Assembly (NCBI GenBank): GCA_047601665.1
Contig: JASGIT010000001.1
Coordinates: 1,364,001-1,428,000 of the forward strand
Length of the DNA stretch: 64,000 bases
Direction: 5' to 3'
Source of the DNA: JASGIT01 sp047601665
GTDB lineage: Bacteria > Pseudomonadota > Gammaproteobacteria > Burkholderiales > Burkholderiaceae_C
The position numbers and the translations under genes are program-made. Below are positions 29,475 through 37,928 of this stretch, one piece after another. The stretch's first letter is position 1. Every line of letters begins with the position of its first letter. Below the pieces are notes generated by a model, which worked only from the letters and a program-made list of their open reading frames with translations, ran no database searches and had not been told where the DNA came from.

Positions 29475-30323
29475 ATGACCGCAACCGCCTGCTTTCAGCG
29501 CAATGCCGACAGCGTGGCCTCGCACCGCTGCGAGGTGGCCGAGCACCGCTGGGTCAACGACCGCTACAAATACCTGCGCCTAACGGCCCAGGCCGACCTG
29601 GCCGCGATGACCCGGCCTGGGCAGTTCTACCAGCTCAAGTGCCCGAGCGCCGATGGCCTGCACCCGTTTTTGCTTCGGCCCATGAGCGTCTACGGCGTGG
29701 GGCCGGAGCCGGGCACCATCGAGTTCCTCTACAACGTGACCGGCCTGGGCACCAAAGCATTGGCCACGCTGCCCGTGGGCGGCTTCATGGATATCGTCGG
29801 CCCGCTGGGCAACACTTTCGCGCTGGAGCCAGGCTGCCGCCGCATCCTGGTGGTGGCGCGGGGCGTGGGGCTGGCCACGATGGCGCCGTTGCTGCAACTG
29901 GCGGCCCGCTCGGACATCGCCATCACCGCCGTGATGTCGGCGCGCGCGCCCCAGGATCTGATGCGCGACGAGTTCCTGCGCGGCGCGCAGGCGCAGGTGC
30001 ACTGCGCCTATGACAGCGACGGCAGCTCGTCCGTGGACGCGATGGAGGCGCTGGTGCGCCGCCTGCTGCAGGAACAGCCGCACGACGTGGTCTATACCTG
30101 CGGCTCGCACCGCCTGTTGATGCTGCTGCAGCGCGTGCTGGCCGACCACCCGCAAACGCGCGGAGAGGTCGCCATGGAGCAGCGCATGGCCTGCGGCATG
30201 GGCGTGTGCCTGTCCTGCGTGCGGCTTTTCGACAACGGCAGCGACAAGCAATTCCTGCGCGTGTGCCGCGAAGGCCCGGTGTTTCCCATCCGCAACGTCG
30301 TCGGGGAGGTGGAGTTTGGCTGA
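29475..30323 (+). CDS. dihydroorotate dehydrogenase electron-transfer subunit (PyrK-like)
   Basis: 282 residues, an FAD/[2Fe-2S] reductase of the PyrK family: FAD motif LLRPMSVYGVG, nucleotide-binding segment LVVARGVGLATMAPLL, and the cluster cysteines in MACGMGVCLSCVRL plus a later VCREGPVF. In class 1B enzymes PyrK links the PyrD flavin to NAD(H), which allows either direction, including orotate reduction. It overlaps the pyrD start by eight bases. Cytoplasmic heterotetramer expected with the next gene product. Confidence 0.9.
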   Translation: MTATACFQRNADSVASHRCEVAEHRWVNDRYKYLRLTAQADLAAMTRPGQFYQLKCPSADGLHPFLLRPMSVYGVGPEPGTIEFLYNVTGLGTKALATLPVGGFMDIVGPLGNTFALEPGCRRILVVARGVGLATMAPLLQLAARSDIAITAVMSARAPQDLMRDEFLRGAQAQVHCAYDSDGSSSVDAMEALVRRLLQEQPHDVVYTCGSHRLLMLLQRVLADHPQTRGEVAMEQRMACGMGVCLSCVRLFDNGSDKQFLRVCREGPVFPIRNVVGEVEFG

Positions 30324-31266
30324 TCTCAACGTCCGGGTGGGCGATCTCACCCTGAAAAATCCCGTCATGCCCGCCTCCGGCTGCTTCGCCATCGAATACG
30401 CCGAGGCGCTGGACTTCGACCAGCTCGGCGCGCTGGTCATCAAAAGCGTCTCGCCCCAGGCGCGCGCCGGCAACCCCACGCCGCGCGTGGCCGAGACCGC
30501 CAGCGGCATGATGAATTCCATCGGCATTCCGAGCAAGGGGCTGGACTATTACCGCCGCGAGGTGCTGCCGCCCTACACGCGCTTCGGTACGCCGGTGGTG
30601 GTGTCGATCTCGGCGGACACGGTCGAGGAATTCGCCGCGGCGGTGGCCGAGATGTCGCTGCCCGAAGTGGCGGTGATCGAGGCCAACATCTCCTGCCCAA
30701 ACCTGGAGGCCGACGGCATGGCCTTCGCCATGACGCCCGAGACCACCTACCAGGTGGTGAGCGCCATCCGCCGCCGCACCCGCCACCCCTTCTGGGCCAA
30801 GCTGACGCCCAATGCCTCGCACATCGCCGCCGTCGCCAAGGCGGCCGAAGAAGCGGGCGCGGACGCGCTGGTGATGGGCAACACCGTGCTCGGCATGGCC
30901 ATCGACGTGCGCACCCGCAAGCCCAAGCTGGGCAACATCATGGGCGGCCTGTCCGGCCCGGCCATCAAGCCCATCGCGGTGCGCATGGTGCACCAGTGCT
31001 ACCGCGCGGTGCGCATCCCCATCATCGGCTGCGGCGGCATCGCGACGGCGGAGGATGCGGTCGAGTTCATGCTCGCCGGTGCCAGCGCGGTGCAGGTCGG
31101 CACGGCGTCGTTCATCGACCCCGGGGCGATGCAGAAAATCATCGACGGCCTGCAGGCCTACTGCCAGGAAACCGGCGTGGACAGCATCCGCGACCTGACC
31201 GGCCAGGTCAAACTGGACCGCCAACTGTCGGACCGATGGCTACGCTTTGCCCAGCAATCGGGCTGA
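30316..31266 (+). CDS. dihydroorotate dehydrogenase catalytic subunit, class 1B (PyrD-like)
   Basis: 316 residues, FMN TIM barrel. The catalytic base is a cysteine (C127 in ANISCPNLEADG), which marks class 1 enzymes; class 2 quinone-linked enzymes use serine. Other barrel motifs are KSVSPQARAGNPTPR, GNTVLGMAIDV and IIGCGGIATAEDAVEFMLAGASAVQVGTA. A TTG start is used, with a GGGGAGG ribosome site six bases before it, and it overlaps pyrK. The genome would be expected to hold a separate class 2 pyrD for synthesis, which makes this pair a candidate for a catabolic role. Confidence 0.9.
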   Translation: MADLNVRVGDLTLKNPVMPASGCFAIEYAEALDFDQLGALVIKSVSPQARAGNPTPRVAETASGMMNSIGIPSKGLDYYRREVLPPYTRFGTPVVVSISADTVEEFAAAVAEMSLPEVAVIEANISCPNLEADGMAFAMTPETTYQVVSAIRRRTRHPFWAKLTPNASHIAAVAKAAEEAGADALVMGNTVLGMAIDVRTRKPKLGNIMGGLSGPAIKPIAVRMVHQCYRAVRIPIIGCGGIATAEDAVEFMLAGASAVQVGTASFIDPGAMQKIIDGLQAYCQETGVDSIRDLTGQVKLDRQLSDRWLRFAQQSG

Positions 31267-31300
31267 GTGCGCGGCGCGCGCTTCTTCTGGTGAGCACATC

Positions 31301-32557
31301 ATGAATCTGACTGAACTGACTCCTCTGGCCGAAAAGCTGTTCGCCGACATCCGGGCGCTCTCGTTCGATGGCGTGGGCGTTACGCGCGAGAGCTACGGGC
31401 GCGGCGAGACGGCCACGGCGCAGTACCTGCGCACCTTCGCCGAATCCGAGGGGCTGCGCGTCGAGGCCGATCGGGCCGCGAACCTCGTGTTCTCGCTGCC
31501 GGACGCGCCCGCGCGGCAGCCGGCGGTATGGATCGGCTCACACATCGACTCGGTGCCGCAAGGCGGCAATTTCGACGGCCTCGCCGGCGTCGTCGCCGGC
31601 CTGCTGTGCCAGGTGGGCCTGCGGCGCAGCGGCGCGGCCACGCCGACGCCGCTCCAGACCATCGCCTTCCGTGGCGAGGAAAGCGCGTGGTTCGGCAAGG
31701 CCTACATGGGTTCGGGCGCGCTGTTCGGCAAGCTGAGCGCCGCGGACCTGGAGCTGCCGCAGCGCACCACCGGCGAGCCGCTGGCCGACTGTATGCGCCA
31801 GTGCGGGGCCGACGTCGAAGCCATCCGTGCCCAGGAGGTGCTGATCGACAAGTCCGCCGTCAAGGCCTACCTCGAACTGCACATAGAGCAGGGGCCGGTG
31901 ATGGTTGCCCGCAAGCTGCCGCTGGCCGTGGTCTCCGGCATCCGCGGCAACGTGCGCCACAACCGCATCGAATGCCTGGGCGACGCCCAGCACTCCGGCG
32001 TGGTGCCGCGCTGGCTGCGCCACGACGCCGTGTTCGCCGTGTCCGACCTCATCATGCGGCTCGACACGCACTGGCGCGAACTGCTGGAGCGCGGCACCGA
32101 CCTCGTGGTGACGGCGGGCATCGTGCAGACCGACCCGGCGGAGCATTCCATCTCGCGCATTCCGGGCCATGTCCATTTCAGCCTGGAAGCGCGCAGCAAG
32201 AGCATCGACACGCTTGAAGCCTTCTACCAGCTGATGCAGGCCGAGACCGCCGCCATCAGCCGCGAGCGCGGCGTGCAGTTCCAGTTCGACCGCCGCCTGC
32301 TGAGCGACCCGGCCACGATGGACGAGGGCCTGTGTGCGCTGCTGGCGCAGGCCTGCGCCGAGCAAGGCGCGGCCTTCGAGGTGCTGCCCAGCGGCGCCGG
32401 CCATGACGCCTCGCTTTTCGCCAATGCGGGCATTCCCAGCGGCATGCTGTTCATCCGCAACCAGAACGGCTCGCACAACCCGCACGAGGGCATGGAGATC
32501 GACGATTTCATGCGCGGCGTGCAGGTGCTGTCCGACGCGGCCCGCCGCATCGCCTGA
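31301..32557 (+). CDS. M20-family N-carbamoyl-amino-acid amidohydrolase; candidate ureidosuccinase
   Basis: 418 residues. It has the di-zinc ligands and catalytic residues of the N-carbamoyl-L-amino-acid hydrolase/ureidopropionase group: H81 and D92 in GSHIDSVPQGGNFDGLAG, E126-E127 in RGEESAWFG, H194 in LHIEQGP, and a late histidine in SHNPHEGMEID. These enzymes split N-carbamoyl amino acids to the amino acid, CO2 and ammonia. Between pyrD-like and dihydroorotase genes, N-carbamoyl-L-aspartate is the obvious substrate, giving aspartate. The step does not exist in pyrimidine synthesis, so its presence implies degradation. ATG chosen at MNLTELT. Confidence 0.88.
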   Translation: MNLTELTPLAEKLFADIRALSFDGVGVTRESYGRGETATAQYLRTFAESEGLRVEADRAANLVFSLPDAPARQPAVWIGSHIDSVPQGGNFDGLAGVVAGLLCQVGLRRSGAATPTPLQTIAFRGEESAWFGKAYMGSGALFGKLSAADLELPQRTTGEPLADCMRQCGADVEAIRAQEVLIDKSAVKAYLELHIEQGPVMVARKLPLAVVSGIRGNVRHNRIECLGDAQHSGVVPRWLRHDAVFAVSDLIMRLDTHWRELLERGTDLVVTAGIVQTDPAEHSISRIPGHVHFSLEARSKSIDTLEAFYQLMQAETAAISRERGVQFQFDRRLLSDPATMDEGLCALLAQACAEQGAAFEVLPSGAGHDASLFANAGIPSGMLFIRNQNGSHNPHEGMEIDDFMRGVQVLSDAARRIA

Positions 32558-32569
32558 CGAGGAGGCGCC

Positions 32570-33610
32570 ATGACCGACATGCTCACCCTGCGCCGCCCCG
32601 ATGACTGGCACCTGCATCTGCGCGACGGCGAGATGCTGGCCACCGTTTTGCCCTACACCACCGGGCCATTCGCCCGCGCGGTGGTGATGCCCAATCTGCA
32701 GCCGCCCGTCACCACGGTGGAGGCCGCCCGGGCCTACCGCCAGCGCATTCTGGCGGCGGTGCCGCCGGGCCAACGCTTCACGCCGCTGATGACCGCGTAC
32801 CTGTGCGACGGCACGCCCGCCGATGAACTGCGCCGAGGCCTTGCCGAGGGCGTTTTCACGGCCGTCAAGCTGTACCCGGCCGGCGCGACCACGCACTCGG
32901 AATTCGGCGTGACCGCCATCGCCAAGGTGGCCCGGGCGCTCGAATGCCTGCAGGAACTGGGCAGGCCCTTGCTGGTGCATGGCGAAAGCACGGACCCCGC
33001 CGTGGACGTGTTCGACCGGGAGGCGGTTTTCATCGAGCACACACTGCGGCCCCTGCTGCGGGACTTTCCCGCGCTCAAGGTCGTGCTGGAGCACATCACG
33101 ACCGAGGAGGCGGCGGATTTCGTGCGCAGCGACGGCAGCGGACGGCTGGCGGCCACCATCACGCCGCAGCACCTGATGTTCAACCGGAACGCCATGTTCA
33201 ACCACGGCATCCGGCCCCACTACTACTGCCTGCCCATCCTCAAGCGCGAGCGGCATCGCCTGGCGCTGCGCAAGGTGGCCACGTCGGGCGATGCGCGCTT
33301 CTTCCTGGGCACGGACTCCGCGCCCCATGTCCGCACGCTCAAGGAGGCGGGCTGCGGCTGTGCCGGCATCTTCAACGCGCCGACGGCCCTGCAGGCCTAT
33401 GCCACCGTCTTCGACGAGGAAGGCGCCTTGGCGCACCTCGAGGCATTCGCCAGCCTGAACGGCCCCCGGTTCTACGGCCTGCCCGTGAACGAGGACACGC
33501 TCACCCTGCGCCGCGCGCCGCAGCGCATCCCCGAGGATGTGGCGCTTCCCGGCGGCGCTCGGCTCCATCCCTTCCTGGGCGGCAGCTCCGTGCCGTGGCA
33601 ATGGTGCTGA
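32570..33610 (+). CDS. pyrC: dihydroorotase, class II
   Basis: 346 residues, E. coli PyrC type. Metal site H14-L-H16-L-R, carbamylated lysine K100 in AVKLYPAGATTHSEFG, histidine ligands in LVHGEST and VLEHITTEEAADF, and FFLGTDSAPH. It interconverts dihydroorotate and N-carbamoyl-aspartate. A GAGGAGG ribosome site lies just before the ATG and it follows the M20 gene by 12 bases. In this cluster it probably acts in the hydrolytic direction; it could also be the only dihydroorotase, which the window cannot exclude. Confidence 0.93.
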   Translation: MTDMLTLRRPDDWHLHLRDGEMLATVLPYTTGPFARAVVMPNLQPPVTTVEAARAYRQRILAAVPPGQRFTPLMTAYLCDGTPADELRRGLAEGVFTAVKLYPAGATTHSEFGVTAIAKVARALECLQELGRPLLVHGESTDPAVDVFDREAVFIEHTLRPLLRDFPALKVVLEHITTEEAADFVRSDGSGRLAATITPQHLMFNRNAMFNHGIRPHYYCLPILKRERHRLALRKVATSGDARFFLGTDSAPHVRTLKEAGCGCAGIFNAPTALQAYATVFDEEGALAHLEAFASLNGPRFYGLPVNEDTLTLRRAPQRIPEDVALPGGARLHPFLGGSSVPWQWC

Positions 33611-33694
33611 GCCGCCGCACCCGCAGCGCCAGGAGACCGCGCGGGCCCGGTTGCCGGAACGTGGCGGGCGGAAGCGGAGCCATGTGTTCTACAT

Positions 33695-33727
33695 TCTCTT
33701 TTTTTATCCAATCCAGAAAAAAAGAGA
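33695..33727 (+). promoter_or_regulatory. perfect 11-bp inverted repeat at the start of the XRE regulator gene
   Basis: TCTCTTTTTTT (33695-33705) and AAAAAAAGAGA (33717-33727) around an 11-base spacer ATCCAATCCAG; the right arm ends on the A of the ATG at 33727. It could be an autoregulatory operator, or a hairpin that hides the start codon. Confidence 0.5.
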
Positions 33728-34641
33728 TGGAAACCTCATTGCAGCCCCCCTCGTCGATCGACTATGCGGGGTTGGGCGACCGGCTCAAGGCCTACCGGCT
33801 CGGCGCCTGCCTGCAGGCCGAGGATGTGGCCGAGCGACTGGGCGTCTCGCGCGCCGTGATCTACCGCATGGAAAAGGGCGAGATCGTCAAGATCGAGACG
33901 CTGGAGCGGCTGGCCCATCTGCTCGATACGTCCCTGGCTTCGCTGCTGGGCGTCGAGGTGGAGTACTACTCCAGCGCGCTGGCGCTGTTCGAGCGAATGC
34001 GCCAGTTGGAGGAATCGTCGGATCGGATCCTGGCCCATTTCGAGCCGATTTCGCTGCTGCTCACCTCGGACGAGTATCTGGCGCATTTGCGCGCCATGCT
34101 GCTGGAATCCCTGCCCAAGACCGCAGGCAAGGGCGCACGCCACGGCGAGATCGAGGACATGCTCGCGGTCTTGACCGAGCGGCGGCGCTATTTCGAGCAG
34201 CGCCGTCCGAACATCCTGAGCCTGATCGGCCTGCGCGAGCTGGAGCGCTTCGTGCTCACCGGCCTAGTCGGGCGCATCGACCTGCCGCCTGCGGTGCGCG
34301 CGCAGCGCGTGCAGGCCGCGCGCCGCGAGGTGCTGCGCATCGCCAGGCTGATGGAGAGCGAGCCGCTGCACGTGCAGATCGGGCTCATCGACGATGCCAT
34401 GCCCTCCTCCACCTTCCAGCTCTTCTTCGGAGCCCAGCGCGGGGTGCTGGCCGTGAGCCCGTTCCGCCTGGGCGAGCTGCCCAATGTGCGCAACGGCATC
34501 GCCACCGTCACCGCCGCGCCCGAGGCCGTGCGCCTGCACGAAGCGATGATCGGCAACCTCTGGAAAAGCGCCTACAAGGGCAAGAGCGGCGCGCAGCGCC
34601 TGCGCCGCTTGCTGGAACGTATCGACCCGTTGACGGAGTAG
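33727..34641 (+). CDS. XRE-type transcriptional regulator with unknown C-terminal domain
   Basis: 304 residues. Residues ~14-76 form an XRE/lambda-repressor helix-turn-helix (LGDRLKAYRLGACLQAEDVAERLGVSRAVIYRMEKGEI); the remaining ~225 residues are a domain I do not recognise, probably for ligand sensing. It lies inside the orotate cluster, so it is the likely local regulator. An alternative ATG 45 bases upstream (33682) would add 15 residues; the inverted repeat would then be inside the gene. Confidence 0.82.
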   Translation: METSLQPPSSIDYAGLGDRLKAYRLGACLQAEDVAERLGVSRAVIYRMEKGEIVKIETLERLAHLLDTSLASLLGVEVEYYSSALALFERMRQLEESSDRILAHFEPISLLLTSDEYLAHLRAMLLESLPKTAGKGARHGEIEDMLAVLTERRRYFEQRRPNILSLIGLRELERFVLTGLVGRIDLPPAVRAQRVQAARREVLRIARLMESEPLHVQIGLIDDAMPSSTFQLFFGAQRGVLAVSPFRLGELPNVRNGIATVTAAPEAVRLHEAMIGNLWKSAYKGKSGAQRLRRLLERIDPLTE

Positions 34642-34644
34642 CCC

Positions 34645-35328
34645 ATGAAGCCCCCCCTTTCCCCCGCGCACGAAACGGCTGCGCAGTTGCTGGACGCAGG
34701 CTGCGTCCGTGTCCGCGCCGACGAACCTTTCCGGCTGCCCTCGGGCTGGGCCAGTCCCGTGTATATGGACTGCCGGCGGCTGATCTCGTTTCCCGCCACG
34801 CGGCGGTCGCTCGTCGCGCAGGCGCTGGAGCGCCTGCGCGCGGCGGGCGCGCTCGACGGCCTGGCCGCCGTGGCCGGCGGGGAGGCGAGCGGCATCGCGC
34901 TGGCGGCCTGGATCGCGGACACGCTGGATCTGCCGCTGCAGTACGTGCGCAAGCGCGCCGTGGGCCACGCCCAAGTCGAAGGCGTGGTGGAACCGGGCAG
35001 CACGGTGCTGCTGGTGGACGACCTGATGGCGGCGGGCCTGTCCAAAGCCGTCTTCTGCAAGGCCCTGCGGGAATGCGGCGCCCAGGTGCGCGACATCCTG
35101 GTGGTCTTCGACTATGGTACTTTCAGCGCGGCGGCGCAGTGGCAGGCGCAGGGCGTGCGCATCCATGCCCTGTGCACATGGCAAGATGTGCTCGCGGTGG
35201 CCCGGGAGCGCGGCGCTTTCGCGCCTCCCGCGCTGGCCGAATGGGAGGCGTTCCTGCGCGATCCCGCCGAATGGTCGCTCGCGCATGGCGGTATCGCCGC
35301 CTCGTCCCTGTCCCGTGTGATTGCCTAA
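34645..35328 (+). CDS. orotate phosphoribosyltransferase-like protein
   Basis: 227 residues. PyrE features: FRLPSGWASPVYMDCRRLISFP, AGGEASGIALAAWIA, QYVRKRAVGHA and the PRPP-binding loop VLLVDDLMAAGLSKA with the two aspartates (D125, D126). The loop and the active-site lid KRAVGHA depart from the usual KEAKDHG and DDLITTGGS forms, so substrate preference may differ. It would turn orotate plus PRPP into OMP, a salvage branch for imported orotate. Starts three bases after the XRE gene. Confidence 0.82.
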   Translation: MKPPLSPAHETAAQLLDAGCVRVRADEPFRLPSGWASPVYMDCRRLISFPATRRSLVAQALERLRAAGALDGLAAVAGGEASGIALAAWIADTLDLPLQYVRKRAVGHAQVEGVVEPGSTVLLVDDLMAAGLSKAVFCKALRECGAQVRDILVVFDYGTFSAAAQWQAQGVRIHALCTWQDVLAVARERGAFAPPALAEWEAFLRDPAEWSLAHGGIAASSLSRVIA

Positions 35329-35333
35329 TCGTT

Positions 35334-35660
35334 ATGACTTTTCAAGACATCGCCCAAATCTTCGCGCAAGGCCCGTCGGGGACGGACCAGTTCAAGGCCT
35401 TCTACAAGAACGCATTTGCGCTGATGAAGACGGATCCGGCCAATGCCGCGCTGTATTTCGTGGTCGGCGTGGCCGCCCACTCCTACGTGCAGCGCTTTGA
35501 GGATCAGGCCGTGGAGCCCCAGATGGCCGACGAGGCCAAGGCCACGCTGGAGTCCTTCAACGCGCGCCTGCTCGACGCCTTGGCCCAGGAACCCGCGAAG
35601 CGCCTGGAGATCGCCAGCGCGGTGGCCCTCGACTACGAGTGGACTGTCAAGAACTTCTGA
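35334..35660 (+). CDS. conserved small protein of unknown function at the end of the orotate cluster
   Basis: 108 residues, mostly helical, MTFQDIAQIFAQGPSGTDQFKAFYKNAFALM...VKNF. No domain recognised and no signal peptide. It begins five bases after the pyrE-like stop, so it is almost certainly part of the same transcript. It converges with the GntR gene, whose stop lies two bases away. Confidence 0.65.
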   Translation: MTFQDIAQIFAQGPSGTDQFKAFYKNAFALMKTDPANAALYFVVGVAAHSYVQRFEDQAVEPQMADEAKATLESFNARLLDALAQEPAKRLEIASAVALDYEWTVKNF

Positions 35661-35662
35661 CT

Positions 35663-36415
35663 TCAATGCGTTGACCGCTGCAGCTTCATCGACACCGAGA
35701 ACCGGTCTGCCGGGTGCACGGTGACGCTTGCGACGAACAACTCGCCCTCCGAGTCCAGATAGCGGCGCACGATCTTCAGCGCTGGCGCGCCAGGGGCTAA
35801 CCCCAGGGCCTGGGCCATGGCCCCGTCGGTGAGGGTGAAGGCGCGCACGTCCTGGTGGATTTCGGCGATCTGGCGGCCGTGGCGCGCTTCGATCAAGGCG
35901 CTGATGAGCACGCCGGGCGTAGTGCGCGCCAGTTCGCCGATCTCCTGGTACGCGGGGTCGATGTAGACATCCGTCCAGCCGATGGGCGCACTGTGCGCGT
36001 CGTCCACCAGACGCAGGCTGGAGATGCGCAGCCATGGCGTGCCGTCCAGGCAACCCAGTTCTTGGGCCAAGGCGCCGCGCGCCACCGTTTCGCCCACCTG
36101 CTGCACTGCCCGCAGATGCTCCGCGCCGAACTGCACCAAGTCGTCCACCGAGGTGAGGGTGGGGCGGAAGCGCGTGCGCGGCTGCGCCGCGATGACCCGC
36201 GTGCCCACGTTTTTCTTGCGCGATACCAAGCCCTGTTCCTGGAGTTCCGCCAGCGCGGCGCGGATGGTATGGCGGCTGGTGCCGTAGTGCTCGCACAACT
36301 CCAGCTCGGTGGGCAGTAGCGCGCCCACGGCAAAGTGTCCGGTGGTGATGGCGTCGGTGAGGTGGCGCGCCACCTGGCTGAAGTGCGGCTTGTGCGCCGC
36401 AGGGTCGTGGTTCAT
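35663..36415 (-). CDS. GntR family regulator, HutC/UTRA subfamily
   Basis: 250 residues. Winged helix at ~10-75 (VARHLTDAITTGHFAVGALLPTELELCEHYGTSRHTIRAALAELQEQGLVSR) followed by a UTRA ligand domain (~90-240). It diverges from the lyase-symporter-receptor operon and probably represses it until a small ligand binds. Two identical-core palindromes lie between the divergent genes. The ATG giving MNHDPAAHK is chosen; an upstream ATG at 36442 overlaps the operator region. Confidence 0.88.
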   Translation of the reverse strand: MNHDPAAHKPHFSQVARHLTDAITTGHFAVGALLPTELELCEHYGTSRHTIRAALAELQEQGLVSRKKNVGTRVIAAQPRTRFRPTLTSVDDLVQFGAEHLRAVQQVGETVARGALAQELGCLDGTPWLRISSLRLVDDAHSAPIGWTDVYIDPAYQEIGELARTTPGVLISALIEARHGRQIAEIHQDVRAFTLTDGAMAQALGLAPGAPALKIVRRYLDSEGELFVASVTVHPADRFSVSMKLQRSTH

Positions 36416-36448
36416 GTTGTTGCTTCTACGGGAAAACCCCATGACTCA

Positions 36449-36489
36449 ATATGTCCGTACATATGTACATTGCATATGTCCGAACATAT
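36449..36489. promoter_or_regulatory. two 16-bp palindromic operators
   Basis: ATATGTCCGTACATAT (36449-36464) and ATATGTCCGAACATAT (36474-36489), 25 bases apart, of the form ATATGTNCGNACATAT. They lie 41-81 bases before the lyase start and 34-74 before the GntR start. The form suits a dimeric GntR/HutC-type repressor; binding by this regulator is inferred. Confidence 0.78.
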
Positions 36490-36529
36490 TAATTCGGATG
36501 GTGTGTCACTTCACTTTCCAGAGGTTTTC

Positions 36530-37906
36530 ATGACGATTCCTGCGATTCCCCTGTCCAGCACTGTGGTCGATTCCATTCTGTTCCGGGATGCCTTCGGCAC
36601 CCAGAAAATGCGCGATATTTTCTCGGATCAGGCGCTGATCCAGCGCTATATCGACGTGGAGGTGGCCCTGGCGCAAGCCGAGGCCCGCGTGGGCGTGATT
36701 CCCGCCGAGGCGGCCGAAGTGATCGCCCGCGAATCGCGCATCGAGCGCATCGACTTCGAGCACATGCGCCACGAGACCGACATCGTGGGCTACCCCATCC
36801 TGCCGCTGGTGCACCAGCTGGTGCAGATGTGCGGCGAGGCAGGCCGCTACGTGCACTGGGGCGCCACCACGCAGGACATCATGGACAGCGCCGTGGCCCT
36901 GCAGGTGCGCGACGCCATCGACAGCATCGGCCACGACGTGCGCGCGTTGCGCGGCATCCTGGCCGACCTGGCGAAGAAGCACCGCGACACGCCCATGGCG
37001 GGCCGCACCCACTTGCAGCAGGCGCTGCCCGTGACCTTCGGCTACAAGGCGGCGATCTGGCTGGCAATGTTCGACCGCCACCAGCAGCGCCTGGCCGAGC
37101 TGCGCCCGCGCGTGGCGGTGGTGGGCTTCGGCGGCGCGGCGGGCACGCTGGCCTCGCTGGGCGACAAGGGTTTTGAAGTGCAGGCCGCGCTGGCCGAGGA
37201 ACTGGGCCTGGGCGTGCCCGCCACGACCTGGCACGTGGCGCGCGACGGCTTTGCCGAGGCCATCAACCTGCTGGCGCTCATCACCGGTTCGCTGGGCAAG
37301 ATCGCGCTGGACATCATGATCATGGCGTCCACCGAGTTCGCCGAGGTCTACGAGCCTTTCGTCAAGGGGCGCGGCGCTTCCAGCACCATGCCGCAAAAGC
37401 GCAACCCGATCTCCAGCGAGCTGATGCTGGCCGCCTCGAAGGCGGTACGCCAGCACGCGGGCCTGATGGTCGATGCGATGGTGCAGGACTTCGAGCGCGC
37501 CACCGGCCCCTGGCACGCGGAGTGGATTGCGATTCCCGAGAGCTTCATCCTCAGCTCCGGCGCATTGCACCAGGCCCGGTTCGCGCTGGGCGGGCTGATC
37601 GTCGACGAGGCGCGCATGAAGCACAACCTGGGCATCAGCCGCGGCCTGATCGTGGCCGAGGCGGTGATGATGGGCATGGCCCCGCACATCGGCCGCCAGC
37701 AGGCGCACGACGTGGTGTACGACGCTTGCCGCACCGTCAACGAAAAGGGCGGCACGCTGGCCGAGGCGCTAGCCGCGCTGCCCGAGGTGACCCGGCACTT
37801 CGACCGCGCCACCATCGACCGCCTGACCGACCCCGCCAACTACCTGGGCCTGGCGCCGCAGATGGTGGACCGCGCGCTGGCGCTGTCGGCGCAGGTGCAA
37901 GCCTGA
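36530..37906 (+). CDS. class II fumarase/aspartase-superfamily lyase (PcaB/ASL-like)
   Basis: 458 residues, three-domain helical lyase with the superfamily signature GASSTMPQKRNP (residues ~282-293), the HWGATTQD region and GRTHLQQALPVTFGY. It is closest in style to 3-carboxymuconate cycloisomerase and adenylosuccinate lyase, which release fumarate or a related dicarboxylate from C-N or C-C adducts. With a dicarboxylate symporter downstream and a HutC-type regulator upstream, it probably degrades an imported amino-dicarboxylate compound. The exact substrate is unknown; purB and argH roles look unlikely from context. Confidence 0.8.
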   Translation: MTIPAIPLSSTVVDSILFRDAFGTQKMRDIFSDQALIQRYIDVEVALAQAEARVGVIPAEAAEVIARESRIERIDFEHMRHETDIVGYPILPLVHQLVQMCGEAGRYVHWGATTQDIMDSAVALQVRDAIDSIGHDVRALRGILADLAKKHRDTPMAGRTHLQQALPVTFGYKAAIWLAMFDRHQQRLAELRPRVAVVGFGGAAGTLASLGDKGFEVQAALAEELGLGVPATTWHVARDGFAEAINLLALITGSLGKIALDIMIMASTEFAEVYEPFVKGRGASSTMPQKRNPISSELMLAASKAVRQHAGLMVDAMVQDFERATGPWHAEWIAIPESFILSSGALHQARFALGGLIVDEARMKHNLGISRGLIVAEAVMMGMAPHIGRQQAHDVVYDACRTVNEKGGTLAEALAALPEVTRHFDRATIDRLTDPANYLGLAPQMVDRALALSAQVQA

Positions 37907-37928
37907 GCCCCGCGTGGAGAGAGACAAC

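Noticed and set aside
28222..35328. Cluster as a de novo pyrimidine synthesis operon
   Set aside because: carAB, pyrB and pyrF are absent and an M20 carbamoyl-amino-acid hydrolase, which would undo the pathway, is included.
36416..36442. Upstream ATG for the GntR regulator
   Set aside because: It would place the start next to the operator region and adds nine residues without family similarity; the ATG at 36415 begins close to the helix-turn-helix.
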